DNA from: Sipunculus nudus
Taxonomy: Eukaryota; Annelida; Sipuncula; Golfingiida; Sipunculidae
Direction: 5' to 3'
Assembly: GCA_026874595.1 (NCBI GenBank)
Contig: CM049310.1
Coordinates: 27,759,058 to 27,823,057 of the forward strand
DNA: 64,000 nt
Shown here piece by piece: positions 1 to 15,300 of this stretch (position 1 is the first letter of the stretch; every line of letters begins with the position of its first letter). The notes beneath the pieces were generated by a model, which was given only the letters and a program-made list of their open reading frames with translations, was not told the DNA's origin and made no database searches. Position numbers and translations under genes: made by a program.

Positions 1-282
1 CGTTGTAAAATACACTAAATCTGTGCATTCCGTGTTTATAACCGTATATCAATATACTCCCGGTAACAAATTACCTTATTGAATTCGTAGCAGAACTGAT
101 TTCGAAAGCTAAACATAAACGGTTTTATCCAAATGTTAATTATCTCACTGTTTTCAGTGCTGTTGATTTATACTTAAAGTATTATTTAGGCTTATTATAT
201 AGTAGTGATAATGACTTGATGAGTATGTTAAAACCTTTTGGAAATACGTGTGTTTGACTATTTTTTTCATAAAAGCTCTTAC
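1..282 (-). other. Gene B intron 4, 5' part (runs off window)
   Basis: Begins at the GTAAGA donor after exon 4. AT-rich, no further exon recognised before the window edge. Confidence 0.7.
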
Positions 283-339
283 CTTGCCCTCGTAGTAGGA
301 ATAACAGCAGACGTAGAGACCGCAGTCAGTCGCACTACC
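283..339 (-). CDS. SMPD1-like: Gene B exon 4: Cys-rich 19-aa microexon
   Basis: 57 bp, phase 0, GSATDCGLYVCCYSYYEGK. Acceptor TTTTAAG^GGT, donor AAG^GTAAGA. Too short for a standalone ORF call but unmistakable next to gene A exon 4. Confidence 0.88.
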
Positions 340-3300
340 CTTAAAATACGAATTTGATTTTTTCTTTATATGTGTATAGAATCGAAAGGAAACTCTCCTG
401 AAATTTCCAAGACAGAAAATATATTTCTCGTGGATTAACTAAATGTCGAGCGTCCTTTGCTGTTAGCAGGTAGAACTAGAATTTCATTATTCAATGATAT
501 ATCAAAGCAGGTTTTTATTGGGAATATAATTTTAAATATATGACTTTTTAAATATACACAAACAGAGTATTCATCATAGATAATTCCTTCTACTTTTTAA
601 ACATTATGAGAACAGCATTAAATAATAAGCAAGTCCTTCTCTCTCAGTAAATTCAAGGTGAACTAAATTACTCATTTAATCGTGATTTCGATGTCATAAC
701 GTAGAGTCAACCTGTGCAGTCTGAATCAAAGCAGATGAAAGAAACTTTCAACCATCTTTTTTCAATGAATACCAAATTCTGGTAACATTTCTATTTTTAA
801 CAGTCAGTAGGCACTTCAATTATTAAGCATATACTTACCTCAGCGTAGGAAGGGTTTATGTGTATGTCGGCCAGTTGTACGACCGTAAACGTTGAACTGG
901 ATGTAACTTGTCCAATGCTACCCTCTTTTGTCTCATGTCCGTACAAGATAGAATCATCGTGTTTCGCCATCTCTGTCAACATATTGGAGATTTCCCAAAT
1001 TGGGACCCTAGGTCTTGGCGCCCTCCTGCGGCGCACAGATGGCGGTGTGACGTCAATGCACAGATTGAGCCGCTGACAGATTGTCCTTGTAGCTAAGTTT
1101 GCAGCGTCATTCGTACTCATGACGTCATAAAACTACAAGGACAATTTCATCTCAAATCTGAATAAGTAATTAACAATCTTATTTTTTATTGTCGGTTTAA
1201 TATTTCAGATTTTCTCTACATCCTGGGAAACATAAGCCTTTAAATTCCCCTTTGGTCTGATCGACCGAAATATCGCGTTAAGACTTGGTTTACTGCTGCC
1301 TAAGTTGCTATTTTATTTCAGTTTTGCGCCACCGTTAGTTTCTTAATTTTAATATATAACGTACACTGCAATACTAAGGCATGGCCTGATCAACATTACA
1401 AAAATTATGTACTTTTCTAATCTTTTATAATGCGTGGAAAAACTAGCAAAGGGATAGCTTTTCAAGAGCATGTCCTTTGTGCATATTTGATCTATTATCT
1501 ACATTTCATACAGTTTTTACAGGAACATTGTCAATGAATGAAGTTAAAATAGGACATTACTTTCAGATTTTATATGACACTCATGATCTTTCACTGCACA
1601 GGTACCAAGAAGGTAGCCAAGTGAGTCGATGTGGAATGGACTATGGTATGTATAGCGTAAGCAATACAGAGATAATAAATTTGCAGAAAGAAAGTCCTTT
1701 CTTTAAGTTGCTGTGGTGTATCAGAACTCAAAGCTTGCAGCTTGATTAACCCCGGACAGACGATGACATTATTGTTTAGAGTTAGGATTAAGATGGTTTG
1801 GTGTATGAGAACTCACCGCCTTGCCCTGCAGCTTGATTAACCCCGGACAGAAGATGTCTGGTTTAGAGTTAGGATTAAGAGGGTTTGGTGTATGAGAACT
1901 CACCCCCTTGCCCTGCAGCTGGATTAACCCCGGACAGAAGATGTCTGGTTGAGAGTTAGGATTAAGATGGTTTGGTGTACGAGAACTCACCGCCTTGCCC
2001 TGCAGCGTGATTAACCCCGGACAGAAGATATCTGGTTTAGAGTTAGGATTAAGAGGGTTTGGTGTATGAGAACTCGCAGCCTTGCAATGCAGCTTGATTA
2101 ACCCCGGAGAGAAGATGTCTGGTTTAGAGTTAAGATTAAGATGGTTTGGTGTATGAGAACTCACCGCCTTGCCCTGCAGCTTAATGAACCCCGGACAGAA
2201 AATGTCTGGTTTAGAGTTAGGATTAAGATGATTTGGTGTATGAGAACTCACCGCCTTGCCCTGCAGCTTGATAAACCCGGACAGAAGATGTCTGGTTTAG
2301 AGTTAGGATTAAGGTGGTTTGGTGTATGAGAACTCACCGCCTTGCCCTGCAGCTGGATTAACCCCGGACAGATGATGTCTGGTTTAGAGTTAGGATTAAG
2401 AGGGTTTGGTGTATGAGAACTCATCGCCTTGCCCTGCAGCTGGATTAACCCCGGACAGAGGATGTCTTGTTTAGAGTAAGTATTAAGATGGTTTGGTGTA
2501 TGAGAACTCACCGCCTTGCCCTGCAGCTTGATTAACCCCGGACAGAAGATGTCTGGTTTAGAGTTAGGATTAAGATGGTTTGGTGTATGAGAACTCAACG
2601 GCTTGCCCTGCAGCTGGATTAACCCCGGACAGAAGATGTCTGGTTTAGAGTTAGGATTATGATGGTTTGGTGTTCGAGAACTCACCGCCTTGCCCTGCAG
2701 CGTGATTAACCCTGGACAGAAGATATCTGGTTTAGAGTTAGAATTAAGAGGGTTTGGTGTATGAGAACTCACAGCCTTGCCCTGCAGCTTTATTAACCCC
2801 GGAGAGAAGATGTCTGGTTTAGAGTTAAGATTAAGATGGTTTGGTGTATGAGAACTCACCGCCTTGCCCTGCAGCGTGATGAACCCCGGACAGAAGATGT
2901 CTGGTTAAGAGTTAGGATTAAGATGGTTTGGTGTATGAGAACTCACCGCCTTGCCCTGCAGCTTAATGAACCCTGGACAGAAAATGTCTGGTTTAGAGTT
3001 AGGATTTAGATAGTTTGGTGTATGAGAACTCACCGCCTTGCCCTGCAGCTTGATTAACCCCGGACAGAAGATGTCTGGTTTAGAGTTAGTATTAACATGG
3101 TTTGGTGGATGAGAACTCAACGCCTTGCCCTGCAGCTTGATTAACCCCGGGCAGAAGATGTATGGTTTAGAGTTAAGATTAAGATGGTTTGGTGTACGAG
3201 AACTCACCGCCTTGCCCTGCAGCTTGATTAACCCGGGAAAGAAGATGTCTGGTTTAGAGTTAAGATTAAGATGGTTTGGTGTATGAGAACTCACCGCCTT

Positions 3301-6300
3301 GCCCTGCAGCTGGATTAACCCCGGACTGAAGATGTCTGGTTTAGAGTTAGGATTAAGAGGGTTTGGTGTATGAGAACTCACCGCCTTGCCCTGCAGCTGG
3401 ATTAACCCCGGACAGAAGATGTCTGGTTTAGAGTTAGGGTTAAGATGGTTTGGTGTATGAGAACTCACCGCCTTGCCCTGCAGCTTGATAAACCCCGGAC
3501 AGAAGATGTCTGGTTTAGAGTTAAGATTAAGATGGTTTGGTGTATGAGAACTCACCGCCTTGCCCTGCAGCGTGATTAACCCCGGACAGAAGATGTCTGG
3601 TTTAGAGTTAGGATTAAGGCGGTTTGGTGTATGAGAACTCACCGCCTTGCCCTGCAGCTGGATTAACCCCGGACAGAAGATGTCTGGTTTAGAGTTAGGA
3701 TTAAGATGGTTTGGTGTATGAGAACTCAACACCTTGCCCTGCAGCTTGATGAACCCCGGACAGAAGATGTCTGGTTTAGAGTAAGGATTAAGTGGGTTTG
3801 GTGTATGAGAACTCACCGCCTTGCCCTGCAGCTGGATTAACCCCGGACAGAAGATGTCTGGTTTAGAGTTAGGATTAAGATGGTTTGGTGTAAGAGAACT
3901 CACCGCCTTGCCCTGCAGCTGGATTAATCCCGGACAGAAGATGTCTGGTTTAGAGTTAGGATTAAGATGGTTTGGTGTATGAGAACTCACCGCCTTGCTC
4001 TGCAGCGTGATTAACCCCGGACAGAAGATGTCTGGTTTAGAGTTAGGATTAAGATGGTTTGGTGTATGAGAACTCACCGCCTTGCCCTGCAGCTGGATTA
4101 ACCCCGGACAGAAGATGTCTGGTTTAGAGTTAGGATTAAGAGGGTTTGGTGTATGAGAACTCATCGCCTGCCCTGCAGCTGGATTAACCCCGGACAGAGG
4201 ATATCTGGTTTAGAGTAAGTATTAAGATGGTTTGGTGTATGAGAACTCACAGCCTTGCCCTGCAGCTTGATTAACCCCGGACAGAAGATGTCTGGTTTAG
4301 AGTTAAGATTAAGATGGTTTGGTGTATGAGAACTCACCGCCTTGCCCTGCAGCTGGATTAACCCCGGACAGAAGATGTCTGGTTTAGAGTTAGGATTTAG
4401 ATGGTTTGGTGTATGAGAACTCACCGCCTTGCCCTGCAGCTTGATTAACCCCGGACAGAAGATGTCTGGTTTAGAGTTAAGATTAAGATGGTTTGGTATA
4501 TGAGAACTCACCGCCTTGCCCTGCAGCTGGATTAACCCCGGACAGAAGATGTCTGGTTTAGAGTTAAGATTAAGATGGTTTGGTGTATGAGAACTCACCG
4601 CCTTGCCCTGCAGCTGGATTAACCCCGGACAGAAGATGTCTGGTTTAGAGTAAGGATTAAGATGGTTTGGTGTATGAGAACTCACCCCCTTGCCCTGCAG
4701 CTTGATTAACCCCGGAGAGAAGATGTCTGGTTTAGAGTTAAGATTAAAATGGTTTGCTGTACGAGAACTCACCGCCTTGCCCTGCAGCTGGAATAACCCC
4801 GGACAGAAGATATCTGGTTTAGAGTTAGGATTAAGAGGGTTTGGGGTATGAGAACACACCGCCTTGCCCTGCTGCGGGATTAACCCCGGACAGAAGATGT
4901 CTGGTTTAGAGTTAGGATTAAGATGGTTTGGTGTATGAGAACTCACCCCTTGCCCTGCAGCTTGATTAACCCCGGACAGAAAATGTCTGGTTTAGAGTTA
5001 AGATTAAGATGGTTTGGTGTACGAGAACTCACCGCCTTGCCCTGCAGCTGGATTAACCCCGGACAGAAGATATCTGGTTTAGAGTTAGGAATAAGATGGT
5101 TTGGTGTATGAAAACTCACCGCCTTGCCCTGCAGCTGGATTAACCCCGGACAGAAGATGTCTGGTTTAGAGTAAGGATTAAGATGGTTTGGTGTATGAGA
5201 ACTCACCCCCTTGCCCTGCAGCTTGATTAACCCCAAACAGAAGATATCTGGTTTAGAGTTAGGATTAAGAGGGTTTGGTGTATAAGAACACACCGCCTTG
5301 CCCTGCAGCTGGATTAACCCCGGACAGAAGATGTCTTGTTTAGAGTTAGGATTAAGATGGTTTGGTGTATGAGAACTCACCGCCTTGCCCTGCAGCTTGA
5401 TTAACCCCGGACAGAAAATGTCTGGTTTAGAGTTAGTATTAAGATGGTTTGGTGTACGAGAACTCACCCCCTTGCCCTGAAGCTTGATTAACCCCGGACA
5501 TAAGATGTCTGGTTAAGAGTTAAGATAAAGAAGGTTTGGTGTACAAGAACTCACCGCCTTGCCCTGCAGCTGGATTAACCCCGGACAGAAGATATCTGGT
5601 TTAGAGTTAGGATTAAGATGGTTTGGTGTATGAGAACTCACCCCCTTGCCCTGAAGCTTGATTAGCCCCGGACATAAGATGTCTGGTCAAGAGTTAAGAT
5701 TAAGAAGATTTGGTGTACAAGAACTCACCGCCTTGCCCTGCAGCTGGATTAACCCCGGACAGAATATATCTGGTTTAGAGTTAGGATTAAGAGGGTTTGG
5801 TGTATGAGAACTCACCGCCCTGCCCTGCAGCTGGATTAACCCCGGACAGAAGATGTCTGGTTTAGAGTTAGGATTAAGATGGTTTGGTGTATGAGAACTC
5901 AACACCTTGCCCTGCAGCTTGATGAACCCCGGACAGAAGATGTCTGGTTTAGAGTAAGGATTAAGTGGGTTTGGTGTATGAGAACTCACCGCCTTGCCCT
6001 GCAGCTGGATTAACCCCGGACAGAAGATGTCTGGTTTAGAGTTAGGATTAAGATGGTTTGGTGTAAGAGAACTCACCGCCTTGCCCTGCAGCTGGATTAA
6101 TCCCGGACAGAAGATGTCTGGTTTAGAGTTAGGGTTAAGATGGTTTGGTGTATGAGAACTCACCGCCTTGCTCTGCAGCTGGATTAACCCCGGACAGAAG
6201 ATGTCTGGTTTAGAGTTAGGATTAAGATTGTTTGGTGTATGAGAACTCACCGCCTTGCCCTGCAGCTGGATTAACCCCGGACAGAAGATGTCTGGTTTAG

Positions 6301-9300
6301 AGTTAGGATTAAGGTGGTTTGGTGTATGAGAACTCACCGCCTTGCTTGCAAATGGATAAACCCCGGACAGATGATGTCTGGTTTAGAGTTAGGATTAAGA
6401 GGGTTTGGTGTATGAGAACTCATCGCCTGCCCTGCAGCTGGATTAACCCCGGACAGATGATGTCTGGTTTAGAGTAAGTATTAAGAGGGTTTGGTGTATG
6501 AGAACTCACAGCCTTGCCCTGCAGCTGGATTAACCCCGGACAGAAGATGTCTGGTTTAGAGTTAAGATTAAGATGGTTTGGTGTATGAGAACTCATCGCC
6601 TTGCCCTGCAGCTTGATTAACCCCGGACAGAAGATGTCTGGTTTAGAGTTAGGATTAAGATGGTTTGGTGTATGAGAACTCACCGCCTTGCCCTGCAGCT
6701 TGATTAACCCCGGACAGAAGATGTCTGGTTTAGAGTTAAGATTAAGATGGTTTGGTGTATGAGAACTCACCGCCTTGCCCTGCAGCTTGATTAACCCCGG
6801 ACAGAAGATGTCTGGTTTAGAGTTAAGATTAAGATGGTTTGGTGTATGAGAACTCACCGCCTTGCCCTGCAGCTGGATTAACCCCGGACAGAAGATGTCT
6901 GGTTTAGAGTTAAGATTAAGATGGTTTGGTGTATGAGAACTCACCGCCTTGCCCTGCAGCTGGATTAACCCCGGACTGAAGATGTCTGGTTTAGAGTTAG
7001 GATTAAGAGGGTTTGGTGTATGAGAACTCACCGCCTTGCCCTGCAGCTGGATTAACCCCGGACAGAAGATGTCTGGTTTAGAGTTAGGGTTAAGATGGTT
7101 TGGTGTATGAGAACTCACCGCCTTGCCCTGCAGCTTGATAAACCCCGGACAGAAGATGTCTGGTTTAGAGTTAAGATTAAGATGGTTTGGTGTATGAGAA
7201 CTCACCGCCTTGCCCTGCAGCGTGATTAACCCCGGACAGAAGATGTCTGGTTTAGAGTTAGGATTAAGGTGGTTTGGTGTATGATAACTCACCGCCTTGC
7301 CCTGCAACTGGATTAACCCCGGACAGATGATGTCTGGTTTAGAGTTAGGATTAAGAGGGTTTGGTGTATGAGAACTCATCGCCTTGCCCTGCAGCTGGAT
7401 TAACCCCGGACAGAGGATGTCTGGTTTAGAGTAAGTATTAAGATGGTTTGGTGTATGAGAACTCACAGCCTTGCCCTGCAGATTGATTAACCCCGGACAG
7501 AAGATGTCTGGTTTAGAGTTAAGATTAAGATGGTTTGGTGTATGAGAACTCACCGCCTTGCCCTGCAGCTGGATTAACCCCGGACAGAAGATGTCTGGTT
7601 TAGAGTTAGGATTAAGATGGTTTGGTGTATGAGAACTCACCGCCTTGCCCTGCAGCTGGATTAACCCCGGACAGAAGATGTCTGGTTTAGAGTTAGGATT
7701 AAGATGGTTTGGTGTAAGAGAACTCACCGCCTTGCCCTGCAGCTGGATTAATCCCGGACAGAAGATGTCTGGTTTAGAGTTAGGGTTAAGATGGTTTGGT
7801 GTATGAGAACTCACCGCCTTGCTCTGCAGCTGGATTAACCCCGGACAGAAGATGTCTGGTTTAGAGTTAGGATTAAGATTGTTTGGTGTATGAGAACTCA
7901 CCGCCTTGCCCTGCAGCTGGATTAACCCCGGACAGAAGATGTCTGGTTTAGAGTTAGGATTAAGGTGGTTTGGTGTATGAGAACTCACCGCCTTGCTTGC
8001 AAATGGATAAACCCCGGACAGATGATGTCTGGTTTAGAGTTAGGATTAAGAGGGTTTGGTGTATGAGAACTCATCGCCTGCCCTGCAGCTGGATTAACCC
8101 CGGACAGATGATGTCTGGTTTAGAGTAAGTATTAAGAGGGTTTGGTGTATGAGAACTCACAGCCTTGCCCTGCAGCTGGATTAACCCCGGACAGAAGATG
8201 TCTGGTTTAGAGTTAAGATTAAGATGGTTTGGTGTATGAGAACTCATCGCCTTGCCCTGCAGCTTGATTAACCCCGGACAGAAGATGTCTGGTTTAGAGT
8301 TAGGATTAAGATGGTTTGGTGTATGAGAACTCACCGCCTTGCCCTGCAGCTTGATTAACCCCGGACAGAAGATGTCTGGTTTAGAGTTAAGATTAAGATG
8401 GTTTGGTGTATGAGAACTCACCGCCTTGCCCTGCAGCTTGATTAACCCCGGACAGAAGATGTCTGGTTTAGAGTTAAGATTAAGATGGTTTGGTGTATGA
8501 GAACTCACCGCCTTGCCCTGCAGCTGGATTAACCCCGGACAGAAGATGTCTGGTTTAGAGTTAAGATTAAGATGGTTTGGTGTATGAGAACTCACCGCCT
8601 TGCCCTGCAGCTGGATTAACCCCGGACTGAAGATGTCTGGTTTAGAGTTAGGATTAAGAGGGTTTGGTGTATGAGAACTCACCGCCTTGCCCTGCAGCTG
8701 GATTAACCCCGGACAGAAGATGTCTGGTTTAGAGTTAGGGTTAAGATGGTTTGGTGTATGAGAACTCACCGCCTTGCCCTGCAGCTTGATAAACCCCGGA
8801 CAGAAGATGTCTGGTTTAGAGTTAAGATTAAGATGGTTTGGTGTATGAGAACTCACCGCCTTGCCCTGCAGCGTGATTAACCCCGGACAGAAGATGTCTG
8901 GTTTAGAGTTAGGATTAAGGTGGTTTGGTGTATGATAACTCACCGCCTTGCCCTGCAACTGGATTAACCCCGGACAGATGATGTCTGGTTTAGAGTTAGG
9001 ATTAAGAGGGTTTGGTGTATGAGAACTCATCGCCTTGCCCTGCAGCTGGATTAACCCCGGACAGAGGATGTCTGGTTTAGAGTAAGTATTAAGATGGTTT
9101 GGTGTATGAGAACTCACAGCCTTGCCCTGCAGATTGATTAACCCCGGACAGAAGATGTCTGGTTTAGAGTTAAGATTAAGATGGTTTGGTGTATGAGAAC
9201 TCACCGCCTTGCCCTGCAGCTGGATTAACCCCGGACAGAAGATGTCTGGTTTAGAGTTAGGATTAAGATGGTTTGGTGTATGAGAACTCACCGCCTTGCC

Positions 9301-12300
9301 CTGCAGTTTGATTAACCCCGGACAGAAGATGTCTGGTTTAGAGTTAAGATTAAGATGGTTTGCTGTACGAGAACTCACCGCCTTGCCCTACAGCTGGAAT
9401 AACCCCGGACAGAAGATATCTGGTTTAGAGTTAGGATTAAGAGGGTTTGGGGTATGAGAACACACCGCCTTTCCCTGCTGCGGGATTAACCCCGGACAGA
9501 AGATGTCTGGTTTAGAGTTAGGATTAAGATGGTTTGGTGTATGAGAACTCACCCCTTGCCCTGCAGCTTGATTAACCCCGGACAGAAAATGTCTGGTTTA
9601 GAGTTAAGATTAAGATGGTTTGGTGTACGAGAACTCACCGCCTTGCCCTGCAGCTGGATTAACCCCGGACAGAAGATATCTGGTTTAGAGTTAGGAATAA
9701 GATGGTTTGGTGTATGAAAACTCACCGCCTTGCCCTGCAGCTGGATTAACCCCGGACAGAAGATGTCTGGTTTAGAGTAAGGATTAAGATGGTTTGGTGT
9801 ATGAGAACTCACCCCCTTGCCCTGCAGCTTGATTAACCCCGGACAGAAGATATCTGGTTTAGAGTTAGGATTAAGAGGGTTTGGTGTATAAGAACACACC
9901 GCCTTGCCCTGCAGCTGGATTAACCCCGGACAGAAGATGTCTTGTTTAGAGTTAGGATTAAGATGGTTTGGTGTATGAGAACTCACCGCCTTGCCCTGCA
10001 GCTTGATTAACCCCGGACAGAAAATGTCTGGTTTAGAGTTAGTATTAAGATGGTTTGGTGTACGAGAACTCACCCCCTTGCCCTGAAGCTTGATTAACCC
10101 CGGACATAAGATGTCTGGTTAAGAGTTAAGATTAAGAAGGTTTGGTGTACAAGAACTCACCGCCTTGCCCTGCAGCTGGATTAACCCCGGACAGAAGATA
10201 TCTGGTTTAGAGTTAGGATTAAGATGGTTTGGTGTATGAGAACTCACCCCCTTGCCCTGAAGCTTGATTAGCCCCGGACATAAGATGTCTGGTTAAGAGT
10301 TAAGATTAAGAAGGTTTGGTGTACAAGAACTCACCGCCTTGCCCTGCAGCTGGATTAACCCCGGACAGAAGATATCTGGTTTAGAGTTAGGATTAAGAGG
10401 GTTTGGTGTATGAGAACTCACCGCCTTGCCCTGCAGCTGGATTAACCCCGGACAGAAGATGTCTGGTTTAGAGTTAGGATTAAGATGGTTTGGTGTATGA
10501 GAACTCAACACCTTGCCCTGCAGCTTGATGAACCCCGGACAGAAGATGTCTGGTTTAGAGTAAGGATTAAGTGGGTTTGGTGTATGAGAACTCACCGCCT
10601 TGCCCTGCAGCTGGATTAACCCCGGACAGAAGATGTCTGGTTTAGAGTAAGGATTAAGATGGTTTGGTGTAAGAGAACTCACCGCCTTGGCCTGCAGCTG
10701 GATTAATCCCGGACAGAAGATGTCTGGTTTAGAGTTAGGGTTAAGATGGTTTGGTGTATGAGAACTCACCGCCTTGCTCTGCAGCTGGATTAACCCCGGA
10801 CAGAAGATGTCTGGTTTAGAGTTAGGATTAAGATGGTTTGGTGTATGAGAACTCACCGCCTTGCCCTGCAGCTGGATTAACCCCGGACAGAAGATGTCTG
10901 GTTTAGAGTTAGGATTAAGGTGGTTTGGTGTATGAGAACTCACCGCCTTGCCCTGCAAATGGATAAACCCCGGACAGATGATGTCTGGTTTAGAGTTAGG
11001 ATTAAGAGGGTTTGGTGTATGAGAACTCATCGCCTGCCCTGTAGCTGGATTAACCCCGGACAGATGATGTCTGGTTTAGAGTAAGTATTAAGAGGGTTTG
11101 GTGTATGAGAACTCACAGCCTTGCCCTGCAGCTGGATTAACCCCGGACAGAAGATGTCTGGTTTAGAGTTAAGATTAAGATGGTTTGGTGTATGAGAACT
11201 CATCGCCTTGCCCTGCAGCTTGATTAACCCCGGACAGAAGATGTCTGGTTTAGAGTTAGGATTAAGATGGTTTGGTGTATGAGAACTCACCGCCTTGCCC
11301 TGCAGCTTGATTAACCCCGGACAGAAGATGTCTGGTTTAGAGTTAAGATTAAGATGGTTTGGTGTATGAGAACTCACCGCCTTGCCCTGCAGCTGGATTA
11401 ACCCCGGACAGAAGATGTCTGGTTTAGAGTTAAGATTAAGATGGTTTGGTGTATGAGAACTCACCGCCTTGCCCTGCAGCTGGATTAACCCCGGACTGAA
11501 GATGTCTGGTTTAGAGTTAGGATTAAGAGGGTTTGGTGTATGAGAACTCACCGCCTTGCCCTGCAGCTGGATTAACCCCGGACAGCAGATGTCTGGTTTA
11601 GAGTTAGGGTTAAGATGGTTTGGTGTATGAGAACTCACCGCCTTGCCCTGCAGCTTGATAAACCCCGGACAGAAGATGTCTGGTTTAGAGTTAAGATTAA
11701 GATGGTTTGGTGTATGAGAACTCACCGCCTTGCCCTGCAGCGTGATTAACCCCGGACAGAAGATGTCTGGTTTAGAGTTAGGATTAAGGCGGTTTGGTGT
11801 ATGAGAACTCACCGCCTTGCCCTGCAGCTTGATTAACCCCGGACAGAAGATGTCTGGTTTAGAGTTAGGATTAAGGTGGTTTGGTGTATGATAACTCACC
11901 GCCTTGCCCTGCAAATGGATTAACCCCGGACAGATGATGTCTGGTTTAGAGTTAGGATTAAGAGGGTTTGGTGTATGAGAACTCATCGCCTTGCCCTGCA
12001 GCTGGATTAACCCCGGACAGAGGATGTCTGGTTTAGAGTAAGTATTAAGATGGTTTGGTGTATAAGAAATCACAGCCTTGCCCTGCAGCTTGATTAACCC
12101 CGGACAGAAGATGTCTGGTTTAGAGTTAAGATTAAGATGGTTTGGTGTATGAGAACTCACCGCCTTGCCCTGCAGCTGGATTAACCCCGGACAGAAGATG
12201 TCTGGTTTAGAGTTAGGATTAAGATGGTTTGGTGTATGAGAACTCACCGCCTTGCCCTGCAGCTTGATTAACCCCGGACAGAAGATGTCTGGTTTAGAGT

Positions 12301-15300
12301 TAAGATTAAGATGGTTTGGTGTATGAGAACTCACCGCCTTGCCCTGCAGTTTGATTAATCCCGGACAGAAGATGTCTGGTTTAGAGTTAAGATTAAGATG
12401 GTTTGGTGTATGAGAACTCACCGCCTTGCCCTGCAGCTGGATTAACCCCGGACAGAAGATGTCTGGTTTAGAGTAAGGATTAAGATGGTTTGGTGTATGA
12501 GAACTCACCCCCTTGCCCTGCAGCTTGATTAACCCCGGAGAGAAGATGTCTGGTTTAGAGTTAAGATTAAGATGGTTTGCTGTACGAGAACTCACCGCCT
12601 TGCCCTGCAGCTGGATTAACCCCGGACAGAAGATATCTGGTTTAGAGTTAGGATTAAGAGGGTTTGGGGTATGAGAACACACCGCTTTGCCCTGCTGCTG
12701 GATTAACCCCGGACAGAAGATGTCTGGTTTAGAGTAAGGATTAAGATGGTTTGGTGTATGAGAACTAACCCCCTTGCCCTGCAGCTTGATTAACCCTGGA
12801 CAGAAGATATCTGGTTTAGAGTTAGGATTAAGAGTGTTTGGTGTATAAGAACACACCGCCTTGCCCTGCAGCTGGATTAACCCCGGACCGAAGATGTCTT
12901 GTTTAGAGTTAGGATTAAGATGGTTTGGTATATGAGAACTCACCGCCTTGCCCTGCAGCTTGATTAACCCCGGACAGAAAATGTCTGGTTTAGAGTTAGT
13001 ATTAAGATGGTTTGGTGTACGAGAACTCACCGCCTTGCCCTGCAGCTGGATTAACCCCGGACAGAAGATGTCTGGTTTAGAGTTAGTATTAAGATGGTTT
13101 GGTGTACGAGAGCTCACCGCCTTGCCCTGCAGCTTGATTTACTCCGGACAGAAGATGTCTGGTTTAGAGTTAAGATTAAGATGGTTTGGTGTATGAGAAC
13201 TCACCGCCTTGCCCTGTAGCTGAATTATCCCCGGACAGAAGATGTCTGGTTTAGAGTTAAGATTAAGATGGTTTGGTGTATGAGAACTCACCGCCTTGCC
13301 CTGCAGCCGGATTAACCCCGGACAGAAGATGTCTGGTTTAGAGTTAGGATTAAGAGGGTTTGGTGTATGAGAACACACCGCCTTGCCCTGCAGCTAGATT
13401 AACCCCGGACAGAAGATGTCTGGTTTAGAGTTAGGGTTAAGATGGTTTGGTGTATGAGAACTCACCGCCTTGCCCTGCAGCTTGATAAACCCCGGACAGA
13501 AGATGTCTGGTTTAGAGTTAAGATTAAGATGGTTTGGTGTATGAGAACTCACCGCCTTGCCCTGCAGCGTGATTAACCCCGGACAGAAGATGTCTGGTTT
13601 AGAGTTAGGATTAAGGCGGTTTGGTGTATGAGAACTCACCGCCTTGCCCTGCAGCTTGATTAACCCCGGACAGAAGATGTCTGGTTTAGAGTTAGGATTA
13701 AGGTGGTTTGGTGTATGATAACTCACCGCCTTGCCCTGCAACTGGATTAACCCCGGACAGATGATGTCTGGTTTAGAGTTAGGATTAAGAGGGTTTGGTG
13801 TATGAGAACTCATCGCCTTGCCCTGCAGCTGGATTAACCCCGGACAGAGGATGTCTGGTTTAGAGTAAGTATTAAGATGGTTTGGTGTATGAGAACTCAC
13901 AGCCTTGCCCTGCAGCTTGATTAACCCCGGACAGAAGATGTCTGGTTTAGAGTTAAGATTAAGATGGTTTGGTGTATGAGAACTCACCGCCTTGCCCTGC
14001 AGCTGGATTAACCCCGGACAGAAGATGTCTGGTTTAGAGTTAGGATTAAGATGGTTTGGTGTATGAGAACTCACCGCCTTGCCCTGCAGCTTGATTAACC
14101 CCGGACAGAAGATGTCTGGTTTAGAGTTAAGATTAAGATGGTTTGGTGTATGAGAACTCACCGCCTTGCCCTGCAGTTTGATTAACCCCGGACAGAAGAT
14201 GTCTGGTTTAGAGTTAAGATTAAGATGGTTTGGTGCATGAGAACTCACCGCCTTGCCCTGCAGCTGGATTAACCCCGGACAGAAGATGTCTGGTTTAGAG
14301 TAAGGATTAAGATGGTTTGGTGTATGAGAACTCACCCCCTTGCCCTGCAGCTTGATTAACCCCGGAGAGAAGATGTCTGGTTTAGAGTTAAGATTAAGAT
14401 GGTTTGCTGTACGAGAACTCACCGCCTTGCCCTGCAGCTGGATTAACCCCGGACAGAAGATATCTGGTTTAGAGTTAGGATTAAGAGGGTTTGGGGTATG
14501 AGAACACACCGCTTTGCCCTGCTGCTGGATTAACCCCGGACAGAAGATGTCTGGTTTAGAGTAAGGATTAAGATGGTTTGGTGTATGAGAACTAACCCCC
14601 TTGCCCTGCAGCTTGATTAACCCTGGACAGAAGATATCTGGTTTAGAGTTAGGATTAAGAGTGTTTGGTGTATAAGAACACACCGCCTTGCCCTGCAGCT
14701 GGATTAACCCCGGACCGAAGATGTCTTGTTTAGAGTTAGGATTAAGATGGTTTGGTATATGAGAACTCACCGCCTTGCCCTGCAGCTTGATTAACCCCGG
14801 ACAGAAAATGTCTGGTTTAGAGTTAGTATTAAGATGGTTTGGTGTACGAGAACTCACCGCCTTGCCCTGCAGCTGGATTAACCCCGGACAGAAGATGTCT
14901 GGTTTAGAGTTAGTATTAAGATGGTTTGGTGTACGAGAGCTCACCGCCTTGCCCTGCAGCTTGATTTACTCCGGACAGAAGATGTCTGGTTTAGAGTTAA
15001 GATTAAGATGGTTTGGTGTACGAGAACTCACCGCCTTGCCCTGCAGCTGAATTAACCCCGGACAGAAGATGTCTGGTTTAGAGTTAAGATTAAGATGGTT
15101 TGGTGTATGAGAACTCACCGCCTTGCCCTGCAGCCGGATTAACCCCGGACAGAAGATGTCTGGTTTAGAGTTAGGATTAAGAGGGTTTGGTGTATGAGAA
15201 CACACCGCCTTGCCCTGCAGCTAGATTAACCCCGGACAGAAGATGTCTGGTTTAGAGTTAGGATTAAGATGGTTTGGTGTATGAGAACTCACCCCCTTGC

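Noticed and set aside
3400-13440. Telomere-like TTAGGGTTA inside some units
   Set aside because: Single occurrences from a TTAGGATTA-to-TTAGGGTTA change in the unit; never in TTAGGG runs.
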